Source of the DNA: Candidatus Omnitrophota bacterium
Lineage (GTDB): Bacteria > Omnitrophota > Gorgyraeia > Gygaellales > Profunditerraquicolaceae
Assembly (NCBI GenBank): GCA_028687525.1
Contig: JAQTZX010000033.1
Location: forward strand, 812-9,868
DNA length: 9,057 nt
Direction: 5' to 3'
The notes below the pieces were generated by a model, which searched no databases, was not told the DNA's origin, and saw only the letters and a list, made by a program, of their open reading frames with translations. This document shows, one piece after another, positions 1 to 6,189 of this stretch (positions are counted from its first letter, which is position 1; every line of letters starts with the position of its first letter). Made by a program: the position numbers and the translations under genes.

Positions 1-7
1 GTTGCTG

Positions 8-454
8 ATGAATGAAAATAATATCGATGTTATTCACAAAGAAATCGATTTGATTCAAAACTGTATTAGCAGGATGGCTCAGAATTCGTTTCTCATTAAA
101 GGATGGGCTTTGACCGTCGTGACCGTTGTTCTGGCTTTAATGGAAAAGAATATTGATCCGATCTACTTATGCCTTGTTCTTTTTATACCGCTCGTAGCCT
201 TTTGGTATTTAGATGCCTTTTTTCTTCAGACTGAAAAGATGTACAGAAAAATGTATGAATGGATTATTGAAGTGAGACCAAAGAACGATTTCAGTCTGCT
301 GTACGATCTTAACCCGCATCGCTATAAAGACAAAGTGGATTCGAGGGGGAAGGTCATGTGGTCGATTACGTTACGAGTTTTCTACGGGATTCCGTTGTTG
401 ATTGTGGTAGCGATCATTGCTTATCAGATTCTGGCGAAGTACATATTAAAGTAA
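8..454 (+). CDS. Small three-helix membrane protein, SLATT-like, partner of the TIR gene
   Basis: This 148-residue protein has an amphipathic N-terminal helix (about 1-28), then three hydrophobic segments at about 31-46, 51-72 and 123-143. Between the second and third lies a charged cytosolic loop that includes YRKMYEWI and LNPHRYKD. The layout resembles the small 2-3 TM effector or sensor proteins (SLATT and relatives) that accompany nucleotide-signalling and TIR defence genes; the family assignment is from recall. The ATG at 8 is preferred over the TTG at 2, but the ribosome binding site would fall off the window edge, so an earlier start cannot be excluded. The stop is 12 bases before the TIR start, so the two are probably co-transcribed. 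A plausible role is a membrane-acting effector or membrane anchor for the TIR protein; that is inference. Confidence 0.75.
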   Translation: MNENNIDVIHKEIDLIQNCISRMAQNSFLIKGWALTVVTVVLALMEKNIDPIYLCLVLFIPLVAFWYLDAFFLQTEKMYRKMYEWIIEVRPKNDFSLLYDLNPHRYKDKVDSRGKVMWSITLRVFYGIPLLIVVAIIAYQILAKYILK

Positions 455-466
455 GGGGGATTGGCT

Positions 467-949
467 ATGGCAAAGAAGCAGATTTTTTACAGTTTTCATT
501 TTGACAATGATGTGATGAGGGTTCAGCAGATTCGCAATATCGGAGTGATCGAGGGAAATACGCCGGTATCTACAAACGATTGGGAACAAATAAGGAAGAG
601 TAATAGTGCCATTGAGAAATGGATCGACGACAACATGAAGTATAAGTCGTGCGTTGTTGTCTTGATCGGTTCAGAAACTTCAAAGCGGCCGTGGGTTCAA
701 TACGAGATTATAAAAGGGTGGAATGACGGCAAGGGGGTATTAGGAATCTATATTCACAATATTAATTGCGCCAGAAATGGAAAATGTAGCCAAGGCTTAA
801 ACCCCTTCGATAATATCAGTCTAAAAAATGGCGGAAAACTATCCAGCCTCGTCAAGTGTTACAATCCCAGTTCTTACGATGCATATAACGATATCGCGAA
901 CAATATTGGATCGTGGATTGACGATGCTGTAGCGGCAAGATCACGGTAA
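467..949 (+). CDS. ThsB/DUF1863-type TIR-like domain protein
   Basis: This single-domain protein has 160 residues. It opens with KKQIFYSFHFDND (about 3-15), the first strand and BB-loop region typical of the MTH538/DUF1863 TIR-like family. VVVLIGSETSKRPWVQYEI follows at 63-81, where the Glu of YEI (E80) sits at the position expected for the TIR helix glutamate. GVLGIYIHNI (90-99) and LNPFDNI (111-117) are further family hallmarks. In Thoeris systems, ThsB proteins of this family use NAD+ to make a cyclic-ADP-ribose-type signal after phage infection; other members are less well understood. The ATG at 467 is chosen over the TTG at 461 because AAGGGGGA at 453-460 gives a six-base spacing to it. 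No ThsA (SLOG/Sir2-type) gene is in view. The flanking membrane protein would be the candidate responder. Family is confident, biochemical activity is inferred. Confidence 0.88.
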   Translation: MAKKQIFYSFHFDNDVMRVQQIRNIGVIEGNTPVSTNDWEQIRKSNSAIEKWIDDNMKYKSCVVVLIGSETSKRPWVQYEIIKGWNDGKGVLGIYIHNINCARNGKCSQGLNPFDNISLKNGGKLSSLVKCYNPSSYDAYNDIANNIGSWIDDAVAARSR

Positions 950-961
950 TAAAGGAATTGA

Positions 962-1123
962 ATGCCGGACGATTTGTTTGATGAGTTCTTAGGTTTTGAT
1001 TTTGCGATGGGCGCGGATATGGTCAAATGTCCGCACTGCGGGGCGGATGTGCCATGCAGTTTGTTTTTTGACGATGAGGTTGAATGTCCCAAGTGCGGTA
1101 AGAAATTCAAGAAAGGAGAATGA
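962..1123 (+). CDS. 53-residue double-CxxC zinc ribbon protein
   Basis: This small gene has an acidic, hydrophobic N-terminus (MPDDLFDEFLGFDFAMGADM) and then a zinc ribbon: CPHC at 23-26 and CPKC at 42-45, ending in a lysine-rich tail. The four cysteines form a treble-clef or rubredoxin-like zinc site that could bind nucleic acid or protein. AAAGGA at 951-956 is a good ribosome binding site five bases before the ATG. It starts 12 bases after the TIR gene and its TGA directly abuts the TTG of the next gene, so it is embedded in the operon and probably translated. Similar short zinc ribbons occur as stand-alone proteins in many bacteria without known function. It could be an adaptor for the TIR protein or simply a separate small protein. 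Confidence 0.75.
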   Translation: MPDDLFDEFLGFDFAMGADMVKCPHCGADVPCSLFFDDEVECPKCGKKFKKGE

Positions 1124-1723
1124 TTGAAAAAAATAATATTTTGTTTGGCGTTATTATTCATTGCGTTTCCATCTTTCGCTAGTCAGCAATTAGAGGAAGC
1201 GATCACAAAATTTACCTATAACGGCAAGCCCATTCATCCATTCATCTTAAAAGAGTTTTCAAATTGGCTCTCGGATAACCGGCCGCCCATGATTACGACT
1301 GTTGATGTTGCGGCGGCATCTGATACAAATAAGTACATGGATAGCGAGATTGAGAAGCGGGACAATTGGCTATTTGCGAAGACCGAAGAAATGGACGGGG
1401 ACGTGCGGCTTTATGAGTCGTTCGGATATCACTGGATCGGCCGGTTGGCAAACGGAGTTCATGTCCTTGAGACCGGATCCAGCGGCGGCGGATCGGGTTT
1501 CTTTATGGATTTGATGTTTGTAAAATTTTCTGAAGGCGAAATTTTCTGGGAGAATAAAAAAGAGAAGCAGTTGCTCATGACGATTGTTGGAACATATTCT
1601 TTGGGGGATAGGTACGAAGGCGATATCAAGATTAATGGCAATAAAGTATTAATTCCCGCATCAGCCGATCAGCGCGGTGGCGGGTCGAATGATAAGAATA
1701 TTGAATTGAGTTTTCCTGAATAG
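1124..1723 (+). CDS. Secreted hypothetical protein with TTG start
   Basis: A 199-residue protein with a clear signal peptide: KK at the start, a hydrophobic core (IIFCLALLFIAF) and a likely cleavage after SFA at residue 19. The mature part is soluble and of mixed alpha/beta character. It contains GYHWIGRLANGVHVLETGSS (101-120), a glycine-rich GGGSG (121-125), then FFMDLMFVKF. I recall similar uncharacterised periplasmic proteins with this W-G-GVHVL-GGGSG pattern, but no function. The TTG is the likely start because AAAGGAGAA at 1112-1120 lies just upstream and the signal peptide begins there. The TTG follows the TGA of the zinc ribbon gene directly, which suggests translational coupling. An exported protein within a TIR/RES run is odd and may be a passenger or an envelope sensor. 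Confidence 0.72.
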   Translation: MKKIIFCLALLFIAFPSFASQQLEEAITKFTYNGKPIHPFILKEFSNWLSDNRPPMITTVDVAAASDTNKYMDSEIEKRDNWLFAKTEEMDGDVRLYESFGYHWIGRLANGVHVLETGSSGGGSGFFMDLMFVKFSEGEIFWENKKEKQLLMTIVGTYSLGDRYEGDIKINGNKVLIPASADQRGGGSNDKNIELSFPE

Positions 1724-1734
1724 GCGGTTTCTGT

Positions 1735-2553
1735 ATGGGCACAAAGAAATATGATCCTTGGGATTGGTATATCTTTAAGAATGAAGTTTTGACAACTTCC
1801 AGATATGTTTTATCGGAAGAAGCAAAAAAGTTTTTGCAGGAGGTTCTTAATTTAGCAAAGAAAAATGTTCGACATTTTGAGAAGGGGAGCATTTTTTATA
1901 GGGCTCGAGTCGGTCATCAGGAGCAAAAAACAATACGAGATCAAATTTTACCCTTAGAACCGTTTTCGGGTGAAGATATGGGTATCCCGCCTTTTAGTAA
2001 GAAAGCGGTTGGCAGAGCGAATCCTCACGGTATTAAATGTCTTTATTTAGCCACAGATGAGCAGACTGCAGTTGCAGAAGTCCGGCCTTATAAAGGCGGT
2101 TTCGTGTCGATAGTTTGTTTCTCGGTTAAAGAGAGCATGGATCTGATTGATTTTTCTTCACCGGGCTTTAAAGGATTTTTCTTTTCTGCTGGAGGCGCAT
2201 TCGCTCTTGGCCGGATGGAGGGAGTAGATCAAGGTGCCATTGAAAAGGTTATTTTAGGATTGATCAATTACGATTTTTCTAAGCCAGTACGACATGAAGA
2301 TCAAGTAATTGATTATATTCCTACACAGATACTTGCGGAGCATATTAAACGAGATGGTTTTAAAGGGATTATTTATAATAGTTCGCTTTCTTGGTCAAAT
2401 GGAGACAACGTTGCATTATTTGATGATTGTTGGGTGGAACAGGATTTGACCTCTGCCAAACTGGTTGAGATCGAGAAAATTACAATGGAGATCAAAGACT
2501 ACGAGTGGGATGCGGGAAAACGTATTAAGAGTATTATGAAAGATATGCATTGA
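1735..2553 (+). CDS. RES-domain protein, probable NAD+-degrading enzyme
   Basis: A 272-residue protein with the RES fold core. The arginine motif FYRARVG is at 54-60 (R56 and R58). GRANPHGIKCLYLATDEQTA at 93-112 leads to the conserved glutamate E115 in AVAEVRP. YIPTQILAEHIK is at 194-205, and the serine motif GIIYNSSLSWSNGDNVALFD is at 211-230. These are the Arg, Glu and Ser positions that name the family. Characterised RES proteins such as MbcT degrade NAD+, by phosphorolysis in that case, and act as toxins with Xre-type antitoxins. No antitoxin gene is seen here, and the protein is longer than the usual toxin (about 150-230 residues), with an N-terminal helical extension of about 50 residues. 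It lies 11 bases after the secreted-protein gene, with AGGCGG at 1722-1727 as a modest ribosome binding site. Domain is confident; toxin or immune effector role is inference. Confidence 0.85.
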   Translation: MGTKKYDPWDWYIFKNEVLTTSRYVLSEEAKKFLQEVLNLAKKNVRHFEKGSIFYRARVGHQEQKTIRDQILPLEPFSGEDMGIPPFSKKAVGRANPHGIKCLYLATDEQTAVAEVRPYKGGFVSIVCFSVKESMDLIDFSSPGFKGFFFSAGGAFALGRMEGVDQGAIEKVILGLINYDFSKPVRHEDQVIDYIPTQILAEHIKRDGFKGIIYNSSLSWSNGDNVALFDDCWVEQDLTSAKLVEIEKITMEIKDYEWDAGKRIKSIMKDMH

Positions 2554-2747
2554 TCTTTGGCGCTATAAAACAGCGGTTTCGGTGGATTTTAGGCGATTTC
2601 GTGATAAAATACCCTTATCGTAAGGCAGGGTTTCGTTGATCGGCTCGCCTAGGGATATTAAAGCCCCCATGCTACGTTTGCGGTAGAGTTTCACAAATAG
2701 GCTTATTTCAAGGGGTTGCGTAGTTCGCCTGGCGTCCACTTCGAGCC

Positions 2748-2785
2748 GCCATTTTTGCCTCAAGTCAAATTAAGGCAAAAATGGC
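2748..2785. repeat. Perfect 13-bp inverted repeat, 12-base loop
   Basis: The left arm gccatttttgcct (2748-2760) is the exact reverse complement of aggcaaaaatggc (2773-2785). The loop is caagtcaaatta. No T tract follows either arm, so it is not a classical intrinsic terminator. It could be a transposon or integration end, a protein-binding site, or an RNA hairpin after the RES operon. Confidence 0.8.
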
Positions 2786-2788
2786 AGA

Positions 2789-2836
2789 GAATCGAAAATC
2801 GAGATTCGAAATTTAATTGTGGAAGATTTTCGATTC
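2789..2836. repeat. Perfect 12-bp inverted repeat with ATTTTCGAT words
   Basis: gaatcgaaaatc (2789-2800) is the exact reverse complement of gattttcgattc (2825-2836), separated by 24 bases. The core word ATTTTCGAT occurs at 2826-2834 and 2842-2850 and inverted at 2791-2799, so the block is a small cluster of direct and inverted copies. Low-complexity ATTTTCGAT-rich leaders of this kind are, from recall, often found ahead of dispersed four-helix-bundle genes, which is what follows here. Confidence 0.75.
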
Positions 2837-2869
2837 GGTCTATTTTCGATTTTCTATTTTCAAAAACAT

Positions 2870-3137
2870 ATGGCATTTCTATTCGAAAAATTAGATGTTT
2901 ATAAGAAATCAGTTGATTTTGCTGATAAAATTTGCGGATTAACAGAAGGTTTTACGAAGGGCAACTATTATCTTGCTGATCAACTAAATAGGGCTTCTTT
3001 ATCAATATCGGCAAATATAGCCGAAGGCAACGGCAGATATCATAAAGCTGATAGAATCAATTTCTTCAGAATAGCAAGAGCATAATATCGAGGTAATTGA
3101 AGAGATTATTACTGAGATAGAAAGGCTGTCAAAGTAG
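2870..3137 (+). pseudogene. Broken four-helix-bundle (23S-IVS / S23 family) gene
   Basis: The reading frame from ATG 2870 encodes a typical N-terminus of the four-helix-bundle family: FEKLDVYKKSVDFADKI, then YLADQLNRASLSISANIAEG (about 36-55) and a residual NFFRIARA. It stops at TAA 3083-3085 after 71 residues, whereas family members are usually about 115-125. Directly after, in the +1 frame, 3084-3134 reads NIEVIEEIITEIERLSK and ends at TAG 3135-3137, resembling the charged C-terminal helix of the same family. The best reading is an internal deletion of roughly 30 codons combined with a frameshift. No ribosome binding site is evident before the ATG. The intact proteins are encoded in 23S rRNA intervening sequences or dispersed genomic copies and have no established function. 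Confidence 0.75.
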
Positions 3138-3209
3138 CGTTTTGGCGGGCTCTGGTCCGGAATAGACAAAACCATGTCTTCCTTTGCGTACAGTCATTTT
3201 TACAAGTAG

Positions 3210-3938
3210 ATGAAGAAAAATAAGACTTTAACTCGAGATTGGTTTAGACGCTGGTCAAAAGAATATGATCAGACGCTTGGTAAGATAAGTTTTCATCGTG
3301 ATTTGCTTGACTTGATGGTAAAGAATTCCAATGTCAAAGACGGCTATAATATCTTGGATATTGGCTGCGGGACAGGTCTTTTAAGCCTGAAGTTTTTGCA
3401 GAAAGCCAATTGTTTTGTCACGGGGGTTGACTCTTCTGGCGAGATGATAGCGATTTTTCAAGATAAAATAAGGAAATTGAACTTGGGTGATAAGGTTTCT
3501 CTTCACTTAATGGATGCCGCGTCACTGAAATTTAAAAAAGAGGCTTTTGATCAAGTCGTATCTTCGGTTACTTTGCATCATCTCAAGGATAAATTATCCG
3601 CCATAAAGACAGTATTCAATATTCTCAATAAAAACGGTCTTTTTATTATAGGCGAGATTGACATGGATACTACTGGCAAGTTCACTGATATAAGAAGACT
3701 GAAACGCATTCTCAAGGTTTTGGAGCAGGAATGGATACCTGCATTAAAGGATGCGGGGGTAGAGGCGTTTTCAAAAATGTTTGAGAACGGGAAGAAGCAT
3801 ATCCTGAATCAGGGTGAATATTGTATAAGTCTTGCGCAATGGAGCGGGATTTGCCGAAGAGCAGGATTTAAGTCGGTCGCGATAAAAAAACTTGGGCGTT
3901 ATCCGGCTTTTGGTATTGTGATAGCTAAGAAGTCTTAG
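3210..3938 (+). CDS. Class I SAM-dependent methyltransferase
   Basis: A 242-residue Rossmann-type methyltransferase of the Methyltransf_11/25 group. Motif I is ILDIGCGTGLL at 48-58 for binding the methionine part of SAM. GVDSSGEM at 72-79 supplies the acidic residue (D74) for the ribose. HLMDA at 99-103 is the adenine-contacting segment, and FDQVVSSVTLHHL at 113-125 is motif IV. The C-terminal 90 residues form a variable cap that probably determines the substrate, which cannot be named. The N-terminal WFRRWSKEYDQ resembles the common FDxxAxxYD opening of ubiquinone/menaquinone- and metabolite-type methyltransferases. The ATG follows an in-frame TAG immediately (3207-3209) and has no visible Shine-Dalgarno, so expression may be weak or leaderless. 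Composition matches the surroundings, unlike the next methyltransferase. Confidence 0.85.
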   Translation: MKKNKTLTRDWFRRWSKEYDQTLGKISFHRDLLDLMVKNSNVKDGYNILDIGCGTGLLSLKFLQKANCFVTGVDSSGEMIAIFQDKIRKLNLGDKVSLHLMDAASLKFKKEAFDQVVSSVTLHHLKDKLSAIKTVFNILNKNGLFIIGEIDMDTTGKFTDIRRLKRILKVLEQEWIPALKDAGVEAFSKMFENGKKHILNQGEYCISLAQWSGICRRAGFKSVAIKKLGRYPAFGIVIAKKS

Positions 3939-4026
3939 TATTTGAATCTCGGTTTTAAATAGGTATAGATAAGATATCGTGAGTGATAATTGAACCTGAA
4001 GCGTTTTTAGTTTTGAAGGGTTTATT

Positions 4027-4062
4027 AAAGATTGGTTAGTCTATGGCGATGAACCAATCTTT
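4027..4062. repeat. 11-bp inverted repeat between methyltransferase genes
   Basis: aaagattggtt (4027-4037) pairs exactly with aaccaatcttt (4052-4062) around a 14-base loop. It lies in the AT-rich gap 89 bases after the first methyltransferase and before the GC-rich block begins near 4085. A clean T tract is absent, so a terminator role is possible but not clear; it could equally mark the left edge of the inserted segment. The remainder of the 3939-4145 gap shows only a short ccgtgt/acacgg hairpin at 4108-4123. Confidence 0.6.
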
Positions 4063-4145
4063 GGCGCGTTTACGGTTAATTTTTATCCGCCTTCGCGCAG
4101 AAAACCCCGTGTGTAAACACGGATCAGATAAGGAGATTTCCCGAA

Positions 4146-4892
4146 ATGGACATTCCGCGGATTTTCAACATCACCGAAAGTGCTCACCGCATCCATAACC
4201 CGTTCACGCCCGAGAAGTTCGCCACTCTCGGCGCGGCGCTGCGCCTGGAAACGGGTACCCGAGTGCTCGACCTCGGCAGCGGTTCGGGGGAGATGCTGTG
4301 CACCTGGGCGCGCGATTACGGAGTCATCGGCACCGGCATCGACATGAGCCGGTTGTTTACCGAGCAAGCGAAACTTCGCGCTGAAGAACTCGGCGTCGCC
4401 GATCAAGTCAAGTTCATCCATGGCGATGCTGCCGGCTACGTCTCTGCCGAGAAGGTCGGTGTGGCAGCCTGTGTCGGTGCCACTTGGATCGGCGGGGGAG
4501 TTGCCGGTACTATCGAGCTTCTGTCCCGGAGCCTGCGTACCGGAGGGATCATCCTCATCGGCGAGCCCTACTGGCGGCAGTTACCGCCTACGGATAATAT
4601 TGCCAAGGAGTGTCTTGCCGACTCAATTTCCGACTTTCTCATGCTTCCGGAACTTCTCGCGTCTTTCGGCCGCCTTGGCTACGACGTCGTTGAAATGGTT
4701 CTGGCTGACCAAGACGGTTGGGACAGATACGAGGCGGCCAAATGGCTCACCATGCGCCGATGGCTTGAAGCCAATCCCGGCGACGAGTTGGCGAAAGATG
4801 TCCGAGCCAAACTGACCTCGGAACCCGGGCGTCACGCCGCTTACACGCGCGAGTACCTGGGCTGGGGTGTGTTCGCACTGATGCCGCGGTGA
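4146..4892 (+). CDS. yjhP: YjhP-like SAM-dependent methyltransferase, probably acquired
   Basis: This 248-residue class I methyltransferase closely matches E. coli YjhP from memory along its whole length. Examples are the opening MDIPRIFNITESAHRIHNPF, the SAM-binding LDLGSGSGEMLCTWARDYGV (41-60), GTGIDMS (62-68), AACVGATWIGGG (107-118), IGEPYWRQLP (138-147), and ADQDGWDRYEAAKWLTMRRW at 187-206. The biological substrate of YjhP is not established. AAGGAG at 4130-4135 is a good ribosome binding site, ten bases before the ATG. The gene is far richer in GC than its surroundings (42/60 in 4201-4260 against 23/60 in blocks of both neighbouring genes) and uses GC-ending codons throughout. This fits recent transfer from a proteobacterium. 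An assembly chimera is the alternative, though AT-rich native sequence resumes smoothly at about 4934. Confidence 0.85.
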   Translation: MDIPRIFNITESAHRIHNPFTPEKFATLGAALRLETGTRVLDLGSGSGEMLCTWARDYGVIGTGIDMSRLFTEQAKLRAEELGVADQVKFIHGDAAGYVSAEKVGVAACVGATWIGGGVAGTIELLSRSLRTGGIILIGEPYWRQLPPTDNIAKECLADSISDFLMLPELLASFGRLGYDVVEMVLADQDGWDRYEAAKWLTMRRWLEANPGDELAKDVRAKLTSEPGRHAAYTREYLGWGVFALMPR

Positions 4893-4933
4893 TGCGTCGG
4901 CGTATCCGGCGGATAGTCAACGAATGTGCCGCG

Positions 4934-4943
4934 AAAAGGAGGA
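4934..4943 (+). promoter_or_regulatory. Strong Shine-Dalgarno that sets the serC start
   Basis: The segment aaaaggagga contains a near-perfect AAGGAGG, eight bases before TTG 4951. This rules against the ATG at 4924, which lies upstream of it and within GC-rich sequence belonging to the neighbouring acquired block. Confidence 0.8.
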
Positions 4944-4950
4944 TAATTAC

Positions 4951-6063
4951 TTGAAACCAGCAAAAATTCCTAGAAATCCATGTTTTTCTTCCGGTCCTTG
5001 TGCTAAACATCCGGGATATTCTGTCGAAGAATTAAAAGATACGCCTTTCGGCAGGTCTCATCGAAGCAAGCTCGGGAAGGCCAAGTTGGCTGAGGCAATC
5101 AAGAGGACAAAAGATATCCTATTATTGCCTGCCGATTACCGGGTAGGCATTGTGCCGGCTTCCGATACAGGCGCTTTCGAAATGAGCATGTGGTCCATGC
5201 TGGGGTGCCGTGGCGTCGATGTTTTGGTCTGGGAGTCGTTTAGTAAGGAATGGGCTGCTGATATTGCCAAGCAGTTGAAATTAAAGGATGCACGGTTTAT
5301 TGAAGCGGAATACGGCAAAATACCGGATTTTAAAAAGGTGGATTTCAGGAATGATGTGGTTTTTGTCTGGAACGGGACGACCAGCGGTGTGAAAGTCCCG
5401 AATGGCGATTGGATTCCGGATGATCGTGAAGGATTAACCTTTTGCGATGCGACTTCCGCTGTGTTCGCCATGGATGTACAATACCGGAAATTGGATGTTA
5501 TTACATTTTCATGGCAGAAGGTTTTAGGAGGAGAGGGTGGACACGGGATGCTGATTTTATCTCCGAGGGCCGTTCAGCGTCTGGAGAGTTATACTCCGTC
5601 TTGGCCGTTACCAAAGATTTTCCGTTTGACCAGGGGCGGCAAGCTGGCTGAAGAAATATTTGAAGGTTCTACCATTAACACGCCATCCATGCTGGCCAAC
5701 GAAGATTGGCTTGCGGCATTGAAATGGGCTGAATCTATCGGTGGGCTTAAAGCTCTTATTCAGCGGTCGAACGATAATTTATCTGTGTTTGAAGCGTTTG
5801 TCGCTAAACACGAATGGATTCATTTCTTGGCTGAAACCAAAGATATCCGGTCTAATACCAGTGTTTGTTTGAAGGTGGATCTGTCGGAAGATAAGCTGAA
5901 AATGATGGTAAAAATGCTTCAGGATGAAAAGGCCGCGTATGATATCGCTTCATACCGGGATGCGCCTCCCGGATTGCGTGTCTGGTGCGGGGCGACCGTT
6001 GAGAAGACAGATTTACAATTACTGTGCGAATGGATCGAATGGGCATATAATTCGGTAAAATAA
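4951..6063 (+). CDS. serC: Phosphoserine aminotransferase
   Basis: A 370-residue PLP-dependent class V aminotransferase that converts 3-phosphohydroxypyruvate and glutamate to phosphoserine in serine biosynthesis. SSGPCAKHPGYS (13-24) and FGRSHRSKLGK (33-43) are typical of the SerC branch found in alpha-proteobacteria and Methanosarcina (TIGR01365-like). GIVPASDTGAFEMSMW at 66-81 forms the phosphate-binding loop. The aspartate of FCDATSA (D166) pairs with the PLP pyridine nitrogen, and K190 in TFSWQKVLGGEGGHGM is the Schiff-base lysine. VWNGTTSGV at 139-147 and SYRDAPPGLRVWCGATVE near the end also fit. Length is normal. The TTG start is chosen because of the Shine-Dalgarno at 4934-4943. No serA or serB lies in view, so it appears as a stand-alone unit ending in the terminator at 6190-6231. 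Confidence 0.9.
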   Translation: MKPAKIPRNPCFSSGPCAKHPGYSVEELKDTPFGRSHRSKLGKAKLAEAIKRTKDILLLPADYRVGIVPASDTGAFEMSMWSMLGCRGVDVLVWESFSKEWAADIAKQLKLKDARFIEAEYGKIPDFKKVDFRNDVVFVWNGTTSGVKVPNGDWIPDDREGLTFCDATSAVFAMDVQYRKLDVITFSWQKVLGGEGGHGMLILSPRAVQRLESYTPSWPLPKIFRLTRGGKLAEEIFEGSTINTPSMLANEDWLAALKWAESIGGLKALIQRSNDNLSVFEAFVAKHEWIHFLAETKDIRSNTSVCLKVDLSEDKLKMMVKMLQDEKAAYDIASYRDAPPGLRVWCGATVEKTDLQLLCEWIEWAYNSVK

Positions 6064-6156
6064 TTCCGGGGATAATGAAGGATCGGGTAATAAACGAGGC
6101 CGTTAATGATGGAGTTTGTTGTTGATTCCGTTAATATGTTTATCCGGAGATAAAGC

Positions 6157-6186
6157 TTGGCAGTTTGTATAGTTCGTTTTTATAAA
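6157..6186 (+). promoter_or_regulatory. Candidate sigma-70 promoter before the HEAT-repeat gene
   Basis: TTGGCA (6157-6162) and TATAAA (6181-6186) are 18 bases apart, close to the sigma-70 consensus. The implied transcription start, near 6193, falls within the hairpin at 6190-6226. A transcript starting there would lose most of the left arm and escape termination, whereas transcripts arriving from serC would terminate. The arrangement could insulate the two genes; it is unproven. Confidence 0.4.
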
Positions 6187-6189
6187 ACC

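Larger units (their letters stand above)
2554..2869. other. Non-coding stretch with inverted repeats and repeated words
   Basis: This 316-base gap has no convincing gene. Up to about 2745 it contains short potential hairpins, including aggcga (2591-2596) with tcgcct (2645-2650) and cctt/aagg (2613-2616, 2622-2625). The 66-codon minus-strand reading frame across 2563-2763 begins inside an inverted repeat and shows no recognisable domain. From 2748 onward the sequence is dominated by two perfect inverted repeats and the word ATTTTCGAT, which leads into a degraded four-helix-bundle gene. It could be a mobile-element end, an attachment site or a structured RNA; none can be assigned. Confidence 0.5.

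Noticed and set aside
874..1161. Minus-strand reading frame of 95 codons
   Set aside because: It covers the TIR end, the zinc ribbon and the secreted-protein start, all of which have better evidence on the + strand, and its translation has no recognisable domain.
2563..2763. Minus-strand 66-codon reading frame in the gap after the RES gene
   Set aside because: It starts with a TTG beside the loop edge of an inverted repeat, has no visible ribosome binding site and matches no family I know; treated as non-coding.
2554..2869. Integron attC site, tRNA gene or CRISPR array in the gap
   Set aside because: No paired core sites with an associated cassette end, no cloverleaf with a TTCRA loop, and no regularly spaced direct repeats could be found by eye.
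4083..4421. Minus-strand 112-codon reading frame opposite the YjhP-like gene
   Set aside because: Long antisense frames are expected in GC-rich coding sequence, and the + strand protein is clearly conserved.
4420..4815. Plus-strand 131-codon reading frame within the YjhP-like gene
   Set aside because: It is the shifted frame of a well-recognised methyltransferase, and its serine- and proline-rich translation is typical of a frame shadow.
4924..4950. N-terminal extension of SerC from ATG 4924
   Set aside because: The strong Shine-Dalgarno at 4934-4943 lies inside this extension and points to the TTG at 4951, from which the usual SerC N-terminus begins.
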